Assembly: GCA_002682825.1 (NCBI GenBank)
Contig: NOKP01000014.1
Coordinates: forward strand, 1,003,559 to 1,067,558
Direction: 5' to 3'
Origin: Neonectria sp. B-13
Taxonomy: Eukaryota; Ascomycota; Sordariomycetes; Hypocreales; Nectriaceae
Length of the DNA stretch: 64,000 bases
The position numbers and the translations under genes were made by a program. Under the pieces are notes generated by a model that made no database searches, was not told the DNA's origin, and saw only the letters and a list, made by a program, of their open reading frames with translations. This document shows positions 21,728 through 31,069 of the stretch, piece by piece; position 1 is the stretch's first letter, and each line of letters starts with the position of its first letter.

Positions 21728-22237
21728 GGCGGCGAAGGGAGAGAGACTGAACAAGCTTAGAGTGCCGAGTGATGAATAGCAAACTGGTGATGGAGAGCGT
21801 CTTCTTCCACCGTCTTAAGGACTAAATGTCAGCGGAAAGCGGGCACTAGATGATAAATTCACGCCGCATTCCACGTGCCGGTCGGTCGGAAAATAACCCT
21901 TCCACTTGGGAAAACTTGTTGTCGCTGCTTTGATACACCACCAGAAGCATACCCGAGAAGGCCAAACGTAGTCTAGCGTCGTGGCAGGCGCACCCAGAAT
22001 GCGGAGGTGGATTGCGGGGAACTCGGAAACGGCGGAAGATTTCCATGTCGGAAAGGCGGCTTCTTACCGAGGAAGCCAATTACTAACTTCGTCATGGTGA
22101 CTGGCACCGCGCCTTAAACCCAGGCGGAATCCCTGCTCCGCGCCCTCCTCGGAAGCTCGTTTTCGTTGCTGATATTGTGATTCCGTCGTCAGATTACGGA
22201 GCGCGAGTACCTAGCACCTATCCACACAGCCTACAGC
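21728..22237. promoter_or_regulatory. Divergent promoter of the CYP504 and Zn2Cys6 regulator genes
   Basis: 510 nt between divergent start codons. It contains GGAACTCGGAAACGG at 22018-22032, followed directly by CGGAAG and, 15 nt later, TCGGAAAGG. The density of CGGAA cores suggests regulator binding, including possible autoregulation. Confidence 0.55.
22018..22032 (+). promoter_or_regulatory. CTCGGAAACGG motif, copy 4 (regulator/CYP504 promoter)
   Basis: GGAACTCGGAAACGG, identical over 15 bases to the minus-strand copy at 13610-13624. It lies about 205 nt before the regulator start codon and 290 nt before the P450 start. Confidence 0.45.
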
Positions 22238-24698
22238 ATGGACGACAACTCCTCTGCCGTGGAGCAGCCCTGTGCGGCCACTCCCTCCAGCACCACCACG
22301 CGAAAACGCCCAGCCACCGATGGTTTCCGCAGGGGGAAGCGTGGCAAGTACACTTCCGTGGCATGGTACGATCATGACTCAACTCAACTCAACTCCTCTC
22401 TCTTATCTGTCGAGGTGCTCACAACTGATACAGCGATGAATGCAAGAAGCGGAAACTAAAGTGCATCCCCGTCGACGACTCCAGTTGCCAACGCTGCATC
22501 GACGGGGGGCTGGAATGCGTCTATGCTCATGGAGCCTCTCAGACTAAGGAGAAGAACGAGAGGTAGGGTCTCAGCCTTCACATCTCTAATGTTCCGGTAT
22601 CATGATACTAATAAATCCCACATCATCAGTCATCAACTCCAAACCTTGAGTGATGAGGTCCTCCAGCTTCGCAAGCAGGTGTCTGACCTAGCGGGCGCCG
22701 TGACATCCGTGAGGGACCTAAAGGACCGTCCACGGAGCACCCGTCTTGATCCCTCTCCGTCCCAGGATACCATCTTCGCCCAGTCGCCCGCCAGCTCTCA
22801 GAGGGAGGGCATACCGAAAGAGCCCCAATTTGTCGGGCCTACGAGGTCCGCCTTTGGCTTTATGATCGGAGAACGGTCCCTGACTCGCATGGGTATCCCC
22901 ACCTATGAAGCTCTTCCTCCCAGCGGTGCCCAGTCTCCGACGAACCTATCACGGGATCTAACAGCGGATCCCCATGACTACTGGCATCATTGCACCGCAA
23001 ATGAAATCGTTAGACTTCTCACCGTCTTCCAGGAAGAAGTTGAGTCCGTGTACCCCTTTAGCAACATCGGGGACCAAGCCGCCCGGGCTGAGGAGATTCT
23101 GCATGCCATACGGAACAGCGAGCCAGGAAACCATAGAATACAAGATACTTCGGAGCTGTCAGTGATCGCCAAGGATGTCGATATCGTCAAGGTTGCCATG
23201 GCCACAGCCATTGTCCTCGAGACGCATGGCAAGAAGGAGCTGAGCACGATGATAGTACAGTCCGTTGAGAACAATGTTTCTGTAATATCGCGTCGTGAGG
23301 TTGATTTGAAGGAAGTTCAACTCATTACTATGCTGGTAATTAACCCCTTCCGTACCCTGATCTTCTTCGGTCGTCTGCTAACTATTACATAGAGTATTTA
23401 TTACTTCCATTGCGACGAAGAACTTCTTGCGTGGCGCACCATCGGCGTTGCGGCACGAGAGGCTCTTGAGATGGGCCTCCATCGCAAGAAAAGCCTGCTA
23501 GATAACTTCAAAGATCTTGAGTCTCGACGTCTTGCAACCAGAGTCTTTTGGTGTGTGTATGTACTCGATCGTCGCTGGAGCTTTGGCACGAGTCTGTCCT
23601 TTGCGCTCGTGGATCGAGACATTGACCCCGAGCTACCGGAACCGGTAAGTCCATCCAAGAACCCATCGTTTTTCGTGAGTAGTCCGACCTGACTTTTCTT
23701 AGGGTGAAGAGTTTTCCTACCTTAAGTGCATGGTCGGATACGGCCGTGTATGCTCCAAACTCTGGGACGCCATCCCGCCTTTTGGGTCACATTCCCAGTT
23801 GATACCCGAAGACACTGTCATCTCCCTAGATCTGAGTACGCAAGCCTGGCTACAGTCCATCCCACCCGATCTCCAATTACGTCACCCTCGTCTTGGGCTC
23901 GCCCCACGCTCTCAGCCACGCATCATGCACCGGCTTCGCGCCCTGCTATACCTCCGGGGCAACCACACTAGAATCTTCATCTACCGACACCACCTTCTCA
24001 GTGCGGCTAGCATTGCCGGCAACCTGCGGAGTGCTTGGCTCGTTATCGACATCGCCCAGGATAGCATCCAGGTCTTGGTGCATCTAAACTCAACTACCGA
24101 CATCTACTCTCGGCAGCAAAACGCATTTAACTACTTCCTCCTCAGTGCCTTGGCCATCATCTTTTTAGCAGTATGCCACGCTCCAGATGTTTTCACGGGG
24201 CCCTGTAGAAAGAGCTTCCTCGACGCCGTGGAACTCGTCCGGGGCTTCTCACGCTACAGCATCGTTAGCCGGAGGTTATGGAACAGCATCCGCGGCCTTC
24301 TTCCGCGCTTACGGACTCTTGGTTTACAAAGCTCCGAGGAGGCTCAGGACGCCGACCTCGTAGTCAATGGCAGCAGCCCCGCAATGACCGTCAACTCGCC
24401 CGGGCTGGGTAGCTTGAGTAACAGGGAGATGCGGGGACGCACACAACATCTAGAGGGGCCCGATGATCTGGATGTGAGTGACATCCACACGGATAGCGGC
24501 ATCGTTCCCGACTTGGATCTTGGTAGCTCAATTCCGGACATGTATCAGATGAGGAATGACCTGCTTTCTCTGTTTGATGCATTTGGACAAGGCCAAATCC
24601 TTCCAGAAGGGTTTGGCGCTCAATTCTATGGACCCGATGACGGGGACTCGAATGGGATGGGGGGAGAGATTTCACGACGTTTCCAGGGACTCATTTAG
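22238..24698 (+). CDS. Zn2Cys6 transcription factor with fungal-specific domain, 736 aa
   Basis: Likely nuclear pathway regulator of the cluster. Five exons: 22238-22365, 22434-22562, 22630-23335, 23393-23644 and 23703-24698. The binuclear zinc cluster spans the first splice junction: Cys43, 46, 53, 61, 64 and 71, spacing CX2CX6CX7CX2CX6C, preceded by the basic RRGKRGK. A short heptad-like helix (HQLQTLSDEVLQLRKQVSDL) after the cluster should dimerise it. The middle region (from about HCDEELLAWRTIGVAAREAL to VDRDIDPELPEP) is the fungal_trans domain. It lies divergent from the CYP504 gene and 123 nt from the convergent amidohydrolase gene. Regulation of the aromatic catabolic genes is inferred from position and the repeated CGG-containing motif. 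Confidence 0.9.
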
Positions 24699-24821
24699 GC
24701 AAATCCACCGTATAGTATGTATCGGTGTATACCTATAGCTTTAGAGAATCCAGCTGTACAAAGAAGCGCTTGAGATAAGCGTTATAGAACTTAGAATGCA
24801 TCTCATTTACCTAATTGCTGC

Positions 24822-26436
24822 TCACAATTTCTCAATGTCCCAAGCAGGTTGATCTTCACAGAATAAACTGCGAGTCCGTTTCACAAACTGACCGTATCCC
24901 TTCGGTCCAGTTATACCACCATCGTCTCGATCCCAGACAACCTTTCCGCGCAGGATTGTATATCGTGGCCACTGGGAAACCATTTTGCCTTCATATGGGG
25001 TATAGTCTACGTTGTGGTGCAGGGATTTGTTGGTGATGGGGAACGGCTCAAGGGATGGGTACCAGATGACAAGATCCGCATCCGAGACGCCCGGCATCAG
25101 AGCCCCCTTTTTCGGATAGAGGCCGTATAGCTTTGCGGGATTCGTGCTTGTCAGCTCCACGAAGCGCTGGGGTGTGAGACGGTTTGCACTCAGGACTAGA
25201 GGTAAGCGCGTCTCGACGCCGGGGCATCCGTTGGGGATATAACGGAAGCGGCCGACTGGTGCATCTTCGCTGATAGCCGAATTCTTTCCAATGTCTGCGT
25301 TGTCGTAGAAGAAAGCACAGTGGTCTGACGAGAGAATAGTGAACGTTCCGTTCTGCAACCCGCACCAGATGCCCTCCAAATCCGCAACACCGTCGCGTGG
25401 GGGTGGGGAACAGACGCATTTGGCACCCTCAAAGCCCGGGCGGTCCAGGTCCTCGCGGGTGAGGAATAAGTACTGGGGGCATGTCTCAGCGTAGACGGGC
25501 AAGCCAGCTGTCTGCGCCTTGCGGATCGTATCTGCAGCGACAGGTGACGAGACGTGGACGATGAGAATCGGCGCGCCAATGAGCTGACTCAAAGCAATGG
25601 CCCGGTTTGTAGCTTCGCTCTCGAGAAGCTGTGGCCGTGAGGTGGCGTGGTACTTGGGAGCCAGCAGCATGCGGCTCTCAAGCTGCTCGGTCATCCAGGT
25701 CAGCACATCGCCATTCTCTGCGTGAATCATGGTGGTGATACCATCAGTGCGGGCTTGGAGGAGGACGTCGAGGATCTGGTTATCGCGCAGCTGAAGGGCC
25801 TCGTACGTCATATAGATCTTGACAGAGGAGATGCCGCGTTCGCGAAGGAGAGCAAACTCGTCAAGAGCTTGGCGGGTGGGATTTGCCATCATAAGATGAA
25901 AGGAATAGTCGCAGTATGCCGCATCCTCGGCCTTGGCTTGGGCCACATCTATAGCCTTAAGCACTGAAGGATCCTTCTTATCCTGAGGCGCAAAGGTGAT
26001 GATAGTTGTTGTGCCACCCGCAATAGCAGACCGGGTCCCTATAGCAGCTCTGATTAGTTTTCCTGTTGGAATATGGAAAGATAGACTATGATATACCTGA
26101 TTCGTAGTCATCAGCAGATCTCCCTTTCCCAAATAACTCAGGTTCGGCGAGATGGACGTGAGCATCTACTCCACCGGGCTATCGGTTCACCCCCGTCAGC
26201 ATAATTTGCACTGAGAAATATTTATAACAAAGAAGATAAAGTCGCAAAGCTACCATCACATAAGCTCCTTCAGCATCAATAACGCGCGAGGCTTGGGTGT
26301 CCGCCAGTGCAAGAGCGGGTGCCAACAGGGCAATCTTGCCATCCTTGATGGCGATGTCATACCGGCCGATATCCGCAGCGGTCACAACAGTGCCATTCAG
26401 AACGATGCAGTCGAAGGGACCACCCAAGTTTAGCAT
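24822..26436 (-). CDS. Dihydropyrimidinase/hydantoinase-type cyclic amidohydrolase, 493 aa
   Basis: Zinc enzyme that hydrolyses cyclic amides: dihydropyrimidines or 5-substituted hydantoins to N-carbamoyl amino acids. Three exons on the minus strand: 26436-26254, 26178-26097 and 26038-24822. The N-terminal beta domain starts FDCIVLNGTVVTAADIG. Metal ligands are His68 and His70 (DAHVHLAEPE), the carbamylated Lys162 (SSVKIYMTY), the His of MIHAENGD, the His of LIVHVSSP, and the Asp of ILSSDHCAF. The chain ends normally for the family. All ligands are kept, so activity is expected. A role in the phenylacetate/homogentisate cluster is not obvious; it may act on an aromatic hydantoin or serve pyrimidine nitrogen salvage. 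Allantoinase is less likely because of the AENGD and YMTY contexts. Confidence 0.9.
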
Positions 26437-26580
26437 TGCAGATGTTCAATTTCAGAAAATAACTTATAAACTCGGAGTTTCTCACAGTAGAACTATCGTA
26501 CTCACAACCGAGGGGGATTTGAAGAAGACGATGGCATGTTTACGGATTTAACATGTTCCTGATTCTGCCATGGTCGCATT

Positions 26581-26616
26581 GCGATAAGCCGGGCAAATCG
26601 CCCGTCGGGCGATAAG
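26581..26616. promoter_or_regulatory. Paired GCGATAAG elements flanking a hairpin
   Basis: GCGATAAG occurs at 26581-26588 and 26609-26616. Between them CGGGC (26590-26594) and GCCCG (26600-26604) can pair around a 5-nt loop. GATAAG is the core bound by fungal GATA factors such as AreA/NIT2 (nitrogen control). The pair is about 150 nt before the amidohydrolase start codon. Function is inferred. Confidence 0.4.
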
Positions 26617-27476
26617 GTCATGATTTGACAACCAGTCAAGGCGAGATCTCAAATACATAGCTACCCTTGATGCTAAGCTTTAGGTGTTAGAAGCATATTG
26701 AGATTGCACAATCCATCCAGCTGCAAGCGACTCAAGCTCATTCATTCTTTCCCCCATCTATTGTTCAAATCACCATCATGAACCCCCACAATTGTACTTG
26801 GGCCCATCCATCCTGGCCCATTGAACCTGCGCATTGATGATCCTATTCTCATTATCATTCTGCAGCATCCGTCTCCCATCAATGCTGTATTGTCCCCTTC
26901 CATATTCTTCAAAACAATGTGTACCTGCTCATCGTCACCCAAAATCCCCATGATAGCTGCCCTCCACGTTTGACAGCTCGAGACTCATCCGCCAATGCTG
27001 CCGAACTATTACGGAGCCCTTGGAGTCAGTGTCGAAACCGGGATCTGCCTGCAAGCGCGGAAGGCGTGCCGAGATGAGATATGCATGACAAATACGACAT
27101 GAAATAGAAGAGCCAAGTGCAACTGGAAAAACACCGCGATTCCCCAAAATATCAGTGCTTTTTTTTCTGGGCCTCGCAATCTCCGAAGGCTTGCTGATCT
27201 TCACCGCATTATGCTCCGCATTTCGCCGCGTATTTATTGCTGAAGAAGCAATTTGCGGCCACGAAGTAAGACAGACAGCGCTGAAGACAACGGCGACATA
27301 TTCGTCCCTCTGTTGCCAACGCTTCCACGCATATGCAGGTGATGTGTTTTCCCCATACCCCCCACATTAAAGTAAACATTCCGAGATCTATCGGGCCATC
27401 CCGCTCGATGCTAATTAAACGCGGTAACTACGGGATTTCAGCCAGACAAAGCAAAGAGCCTACGTGAGGGTCTTTC

Positions 27477-27483
27477 TATATAA
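27477..27483 (+). promoter_or_regulatory. TATA box of the small-protein gene
   Basis: TATATAA, 133 nt before the start codon at 27616, which leaves a leader of about 100 nt. Consistent with a strongly expressed gene. Confidence 0.5.
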
Positions 27484-27525
27484 GACGGCGGATAGAACTC
27501 AACAAGAAATACAATCACACACTTC

Positions 27526-27592
27526 CAACTCACTCACTCACACTTCCAACTCACTCAACCACTCAATCACTCAATCACTCAATCAATCGATT
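27526..27592 (+). repeat. CACTC/AATC simple repeats in 5' leader
   Basis: A 17-nt unit CACTTCCAACTCACTCA occurs twice (about 27530 and 27541), followed by several AATCACTC units. The tract is purine-poor and unstructured, as in many fungal leaders of highly expressed genes. Confidence 0.6.
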
Positions 27593-27615
27593 CTTCGATC
27601 CCACCAACAATCAAA

Positions 27616-28042
27616 ATGTCTTCTCCCAACACGTAAGACTCCCTCCTGTCCAGGATCTTCCTTTACATCCCTCCTCAGATCAACCGCACACCGCAAGACT
27701 GGGCCTCCTACCCTCTCCACTTCTCCCACTCCTCCAGGCGCTCAATTCAATGGCCAATTCTAACATTTGACAGCACCTTCGAGGCCGAGAACAGCCGCCA
27801 GTTCGTTGTTCCCCTGCCCACCGCCACCGGCCTCAACCGCCCTGCTGGTAAGTCATCAATCGCCCGACACTAAACTTGACCAACCTTCTCACAACTCTCC
27901 AGGCCAGCTCCTCAAGGGTGCCACCGACGATGAGGGCAAGCAGACTGCTGCCGCTCTTCTCATCGGTATCAAGCTTGACCTCGAGGCTGAGGTCCACTTG
28001 ACCGCCCGTGTCAAGGGTGACATCGTTGTTGGTCTTTACTAG
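27616..28042 (+). CDS. Small protein of unknown function, 76 aa
   Basis: Three exons: 27616-27632 (only 17 nt), 27774-27847 and 27903-28042. The introns have GTAAGA/GACAG and GTAAGT/CCAG borders. The protein starts MSSPNTTFEAENSRQFVVPL and ends TARVKGDIVVGLY. It has no signal peptide, membrane segment or cysteine. The second half (QTAAALLIGIKLDLEAEVHL) looks like an amphipathic helix and strands. Codon choice is strongly biased to C-ending codons, and there is a TATA box and a pyrimidine-rich leader, all suggesting high expression. I do not recognise the family and give no function. The coding evidence is the clean splicing and codon bias. Confidence 0.75.
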
Positions 28043-28856
28043 ATACTGAGATTTCTGTCTGATTGTCAGGGTGATTGTCAGAGTGGATAGGGGTTTCATT
28101 TCTCACACCTTCCTTTATGTATGGTAAAATAGCTAGATAGAAGTCTTCGACTAATCACAAGCACATCTTAACAACTTCATTCCGTTGCACTTTCGAAAGC
28201 GGGCGTTGCCACTACTTCCTTGCTAGAGCCTAGATGCCCGCTCTCATGTGATGATGAAGTCATCCAAGAGCAGGCCCGCGGCGAAGAAGGCCTGCAAGTG
28301 CCTTAAGGCAGCGCTGATTGCATTGTTAGCCTTGGCTCTCTTTTCCAAGACGATTTCTCAGTTCAAATTAGAATTCGCAGCCTTGCTGAACTTGCAAATG
28401 ATCTCGAAAGCATTTGTGCTTCGTTAAATAGCTCGAAAGACATGTTAAGGGCTCCCCGTCAACACAAAAGAGCTTAGGATTTGAATGCCACAGGAAATGA
28501 TATGGGAGCCCTATAGGGTACTTCCTACATGATTAATTTCGAGGTAGAAGAATCGCTCTTGTCGTTATAAAGGTGTGCATCTAAGAATGGAGAACAATGG
28601 CGCTCACGTATTGAACCTCAGGGCTGACCTAATATGTATTGGTTGCCCTTTCATCTGCAAAGCTTGGTTAGATTGCTGAAGTCGTCAGTGACAACCCAAA
28701 GTGAAATGTGGCGGTGACAAGTCCTTACTCCAGGGCTTGGGGCTTGGATTTAGCTATATGTACCCACGACATGATGGGGTTAAACTGTGAAGAGAAGTAT
28801 TCAGAGAAGTGGTTTTACGATATTGTTCAACCAGAAATCTATTTCTCTATTTTCTA
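28043..28856. other. Gene-free stretch, convergent gene ends (814 nt)
   Basis: No supported gene or repeat was seen. Confidence 0.45.
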
Positions 28857-29235
28857 TCAAATCAACTCATTCTCGAAGAAAACCATCATCGCACCCTTGT
28901 GGACAGTCTTGGCGAAGCCCTTGAGCTCCGCGTGTGCAGCACACTCGTTATCATAATAGGCCATGTCATCTACCGACGTAAAGACAGAAATAACTGCGAT
29001 GGTATATCCTTGTGCTCGCTGGTCAGGCTTTGTAAGCCCAGCTTGAACAGACAGGATATATGGCTTGCCGTCCTAGAGTTTGAGCAATTAGCCATGACTC
29101 GACCTGTGGTATTAGTTCATCAACACTAACCTTGACGGCCTTCTGAGGCATGCCCTTGTAAATGTCGAGCAGCTTTTGTTGGTCCTCCACGTTGGGGATC
29201 TTGAACAAGGTGACGCGGTTGATTGGCTTGGACAT
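28857..29235 (-). CDS. Dabb (stress-responsive alpha/beta barrel) domain protein, 106 aa
   Basis: Two exons on the minus strand: 29235-29131 and 29072-28857; the 58-nt intron starts GTTAGT and ends CTCTAG. The protein starts MSKPINRVTLFKIPN and continues with QQKLLDIYKGMPQKAVKDGK, then YTIAVISVFTSVDDMAYYDN and ECAAHAELKAFAKTVHKGAM. The order beta strand, helix, two strands, helix with a conserved His in the AHAELKAF helix is that of dimeric Dabb/ferredoxin-like proteins. Fungal members include small enzymes of polyketide cyclisation and stress proteins. No neighbour decides its role. The upstream 200 nt carry three copies of the CGGAA-type motif seen in the catabolic cluster. Confidence 0.87.
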
Positions 29236-29389
29236 GATGTGAATTTGATGAGAGATGAGTAATATAGCGAAGGTTCCTTATTCCTGGCGAGAAACTGGAT
29301 CTGAGGCTGCGTAAATGTGTCACTTTAACGGATAAGATCGGGAATCGGAGAGGGGAGGGCGGTTGTACTAGATCTAAATAGATAGGTCA

Positions 29390-29426
29390 CTCGGAAGTGG
29401 AGGCTGAAATTCCGACGCCCTCGGAA
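29390..29426. promoter_or_regulatory. CTCGGAA-type motif cluster upstream of the Dabb gene
   Basis: CTCGGAAGTGG at 29390-29400, TTCCGA (reverse core) at 29410-29415 and CTCGGAA at 29420-29426. They lie 155-190 nt before the Dabb start codon. The core is shared with sites in the aromatic catabolic cluster. Confidence 0.35.
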
Positions 29427-30953
29427 CCTCTCCCGGAAGTATTGATAAGCATTGTCCAAAGGCACCGAGACCTAAGCCGGTCAATGGTTTGCTCAGATCA
29501 TTAATGACGCATATTCTGGGAGTAGAACCGCCTGTAATTGTTGTGTATTTGCTGTTCCTTCTGTTAAATAGTCTTGGAATTCAGCGACTCCGGAAATCCG
29601 GAGTCCGGCTCAATACGATTTCGCTTCGCCGAATTCGGCACCTCGGGTCGAACGCACCGCGGTGGATGAACCTTGTTTTCTTTTCCCAACACGGAGCTGC
29701 GCCAATTAAATAGTTACCTGCTGAACTTGCGTCACATTTAGATGGAGGTCAGATCTTGCGGCGGCAGATGGCTCGGCATTTTTCTCATTTGCCCTGTGCT
29801 CTGATAGCATCCCATACATGTCAGGCTCGGCTTTGTTAGGCATATTTGAGGGCCACAGTAAAAAGACAAGAGCCAGCAGCATCTTTTTCCCCCATTGACA
29901 ACCTTCTTATAGCGTGTGAGTGCCAGCCTTTCTCGGGAACATGGGCATTAGATCACATCTCGACGGGACGGGCCGAGATTCGATCCCAGTCATCACAAGA
30001 CATGAGTTTGAAGTTGGTGTGATGTACAACGCTTTGAAGATCCCAAATGGAGGAAAGTCAGGTGGTTTTGCCATTCCCTAGTGTAGAAAGGCAGCCACTC
30101 CAAGCTCAGAAGGTCTTGGGCATTATTTTGATCTAAAGGATTCGCCATTGCACAGCTCTGTCACTGCAAGTTCTATTTCCTAGAACTATGCAGATATCAA
30201 GTACCGGGACCAGTGATATCGAAAAGAATAAAATAAAAAGGTATCTTAAGGGAAGAAAGGCGATTCACGCACTCCTTGAGAGATAATTGCTTGGCCTTAT
30301 CCTACGAGTCTCATCACGTTTTCGCCTAATCATCAGCTTTTCTATCACCAGTCCCGGTTCCTTCATACCTGGTAGGAAGTTGCTAGAAACGAACCAGCAT
30401 GGTTCACAGAATGACCATTTGCCTCGTTTTGTCGTAAGTCATTAGGTCGAAGTTTAGCTTATTCTTCAAGATCAAGGATTGTCTAAAATCACAGCCTGTG
30501 TAGACTGTTGATTCGAGCAGTTCAAACTAAAAGGTTCAGCTACTTCTCGAAAGACTGGCACTGGATGGTCTCGGGAAGCCGAAGAATCGGCTATACAAGT
30601 TAACAACACACAGCTCCATTCAAATTACGCCCGTCGTGGGGCCTGGAGGTGAACCTACCAGTATCCCTATTCAGCACGCGATAATAAGCCACTGAACATC
30701 TCTTTCAAGGATGGAGAATTTGCATGATAACTAACTCGTTGCGAACTATCAACCATCCCGGAGACAGCAGCCAGGCCTTCAAGACAATCATTCCTCACCT
30801 CCTCCCCAAGTCAACAATGAACTTGATGAAATCAATCAGCACACTTAATCCATAACAGGGATTGAAACTGCACGTCCCCAATAACGTTATGCAAAAACCA
30901 TGATCGCCGTTGGATACCGTAATCACACGCATCTCCGGCCTTTTATTATTAAT

Positions 30954-30985
30954 TCGTCCGTCCCCGGCGTCCGTCCCGGCGTCCG
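30954..30985 (+). repeat. Short GC-rich direct repeat in NmrA-like promoter
   Basis: CGTCCGTCCCCGGCGTCCGT is followed by a near copy CCCGGCGTCCG, about 90 nt before the start codon at 31070. It could be a tandem regulatory element or simple slippage. Confidence 0.4.
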
Positions 30986-31069
30986 AAACTCGATATATCC
31001 TTCACCGATGCACTCGATGTTCAAGTGGCCATCCTACTTTGTTATTCCTTCCACTCGTAAAACAACATC

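Larger units (their letters stand above)
26437..27615. other. Divergent intergenic region (1.18 kb)
   Basis: Lies between the amidohydrolase gene (minus) and the 76-aa protein gene (plus). It holds two GCGATAAG elements around a small hairpin (26581-26616), a TATA box at 27477-27483 and CACTC-rich repeats in the leader of the small gene. Confidence 0.5.
29236..31069. other. Gene-free stretch (1.83 kb) between divergent genes
   Basis: Divergent promoters of the Dabb and NmrA-like genes. The Dabb side holds CTCGGAA-type sites (29390-29426) and an imperfect palindrome CTCCGGAAATCCGGAG at 29588-29603. The other end has a short GTCCGTCCCGGC-type direct repeat (30954-30985). No gene seen. Confidence 0.5.

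Noticed and set aside
13610..22032. Treating the 15-base identity alone as proof of an operator
   Set aside because: A few 15-base matches are expected by chance across all pairs of positions in 64 kb; support comes only from the promoter locations and the related copies, so it is kept as a hypothesis.
29950..30000. tRNA B-box-like GATTCGATCCC
   Set aside because: No matching A-box or cloverleaf around it; other GTTCGAA-like hits in the window fail the same test.
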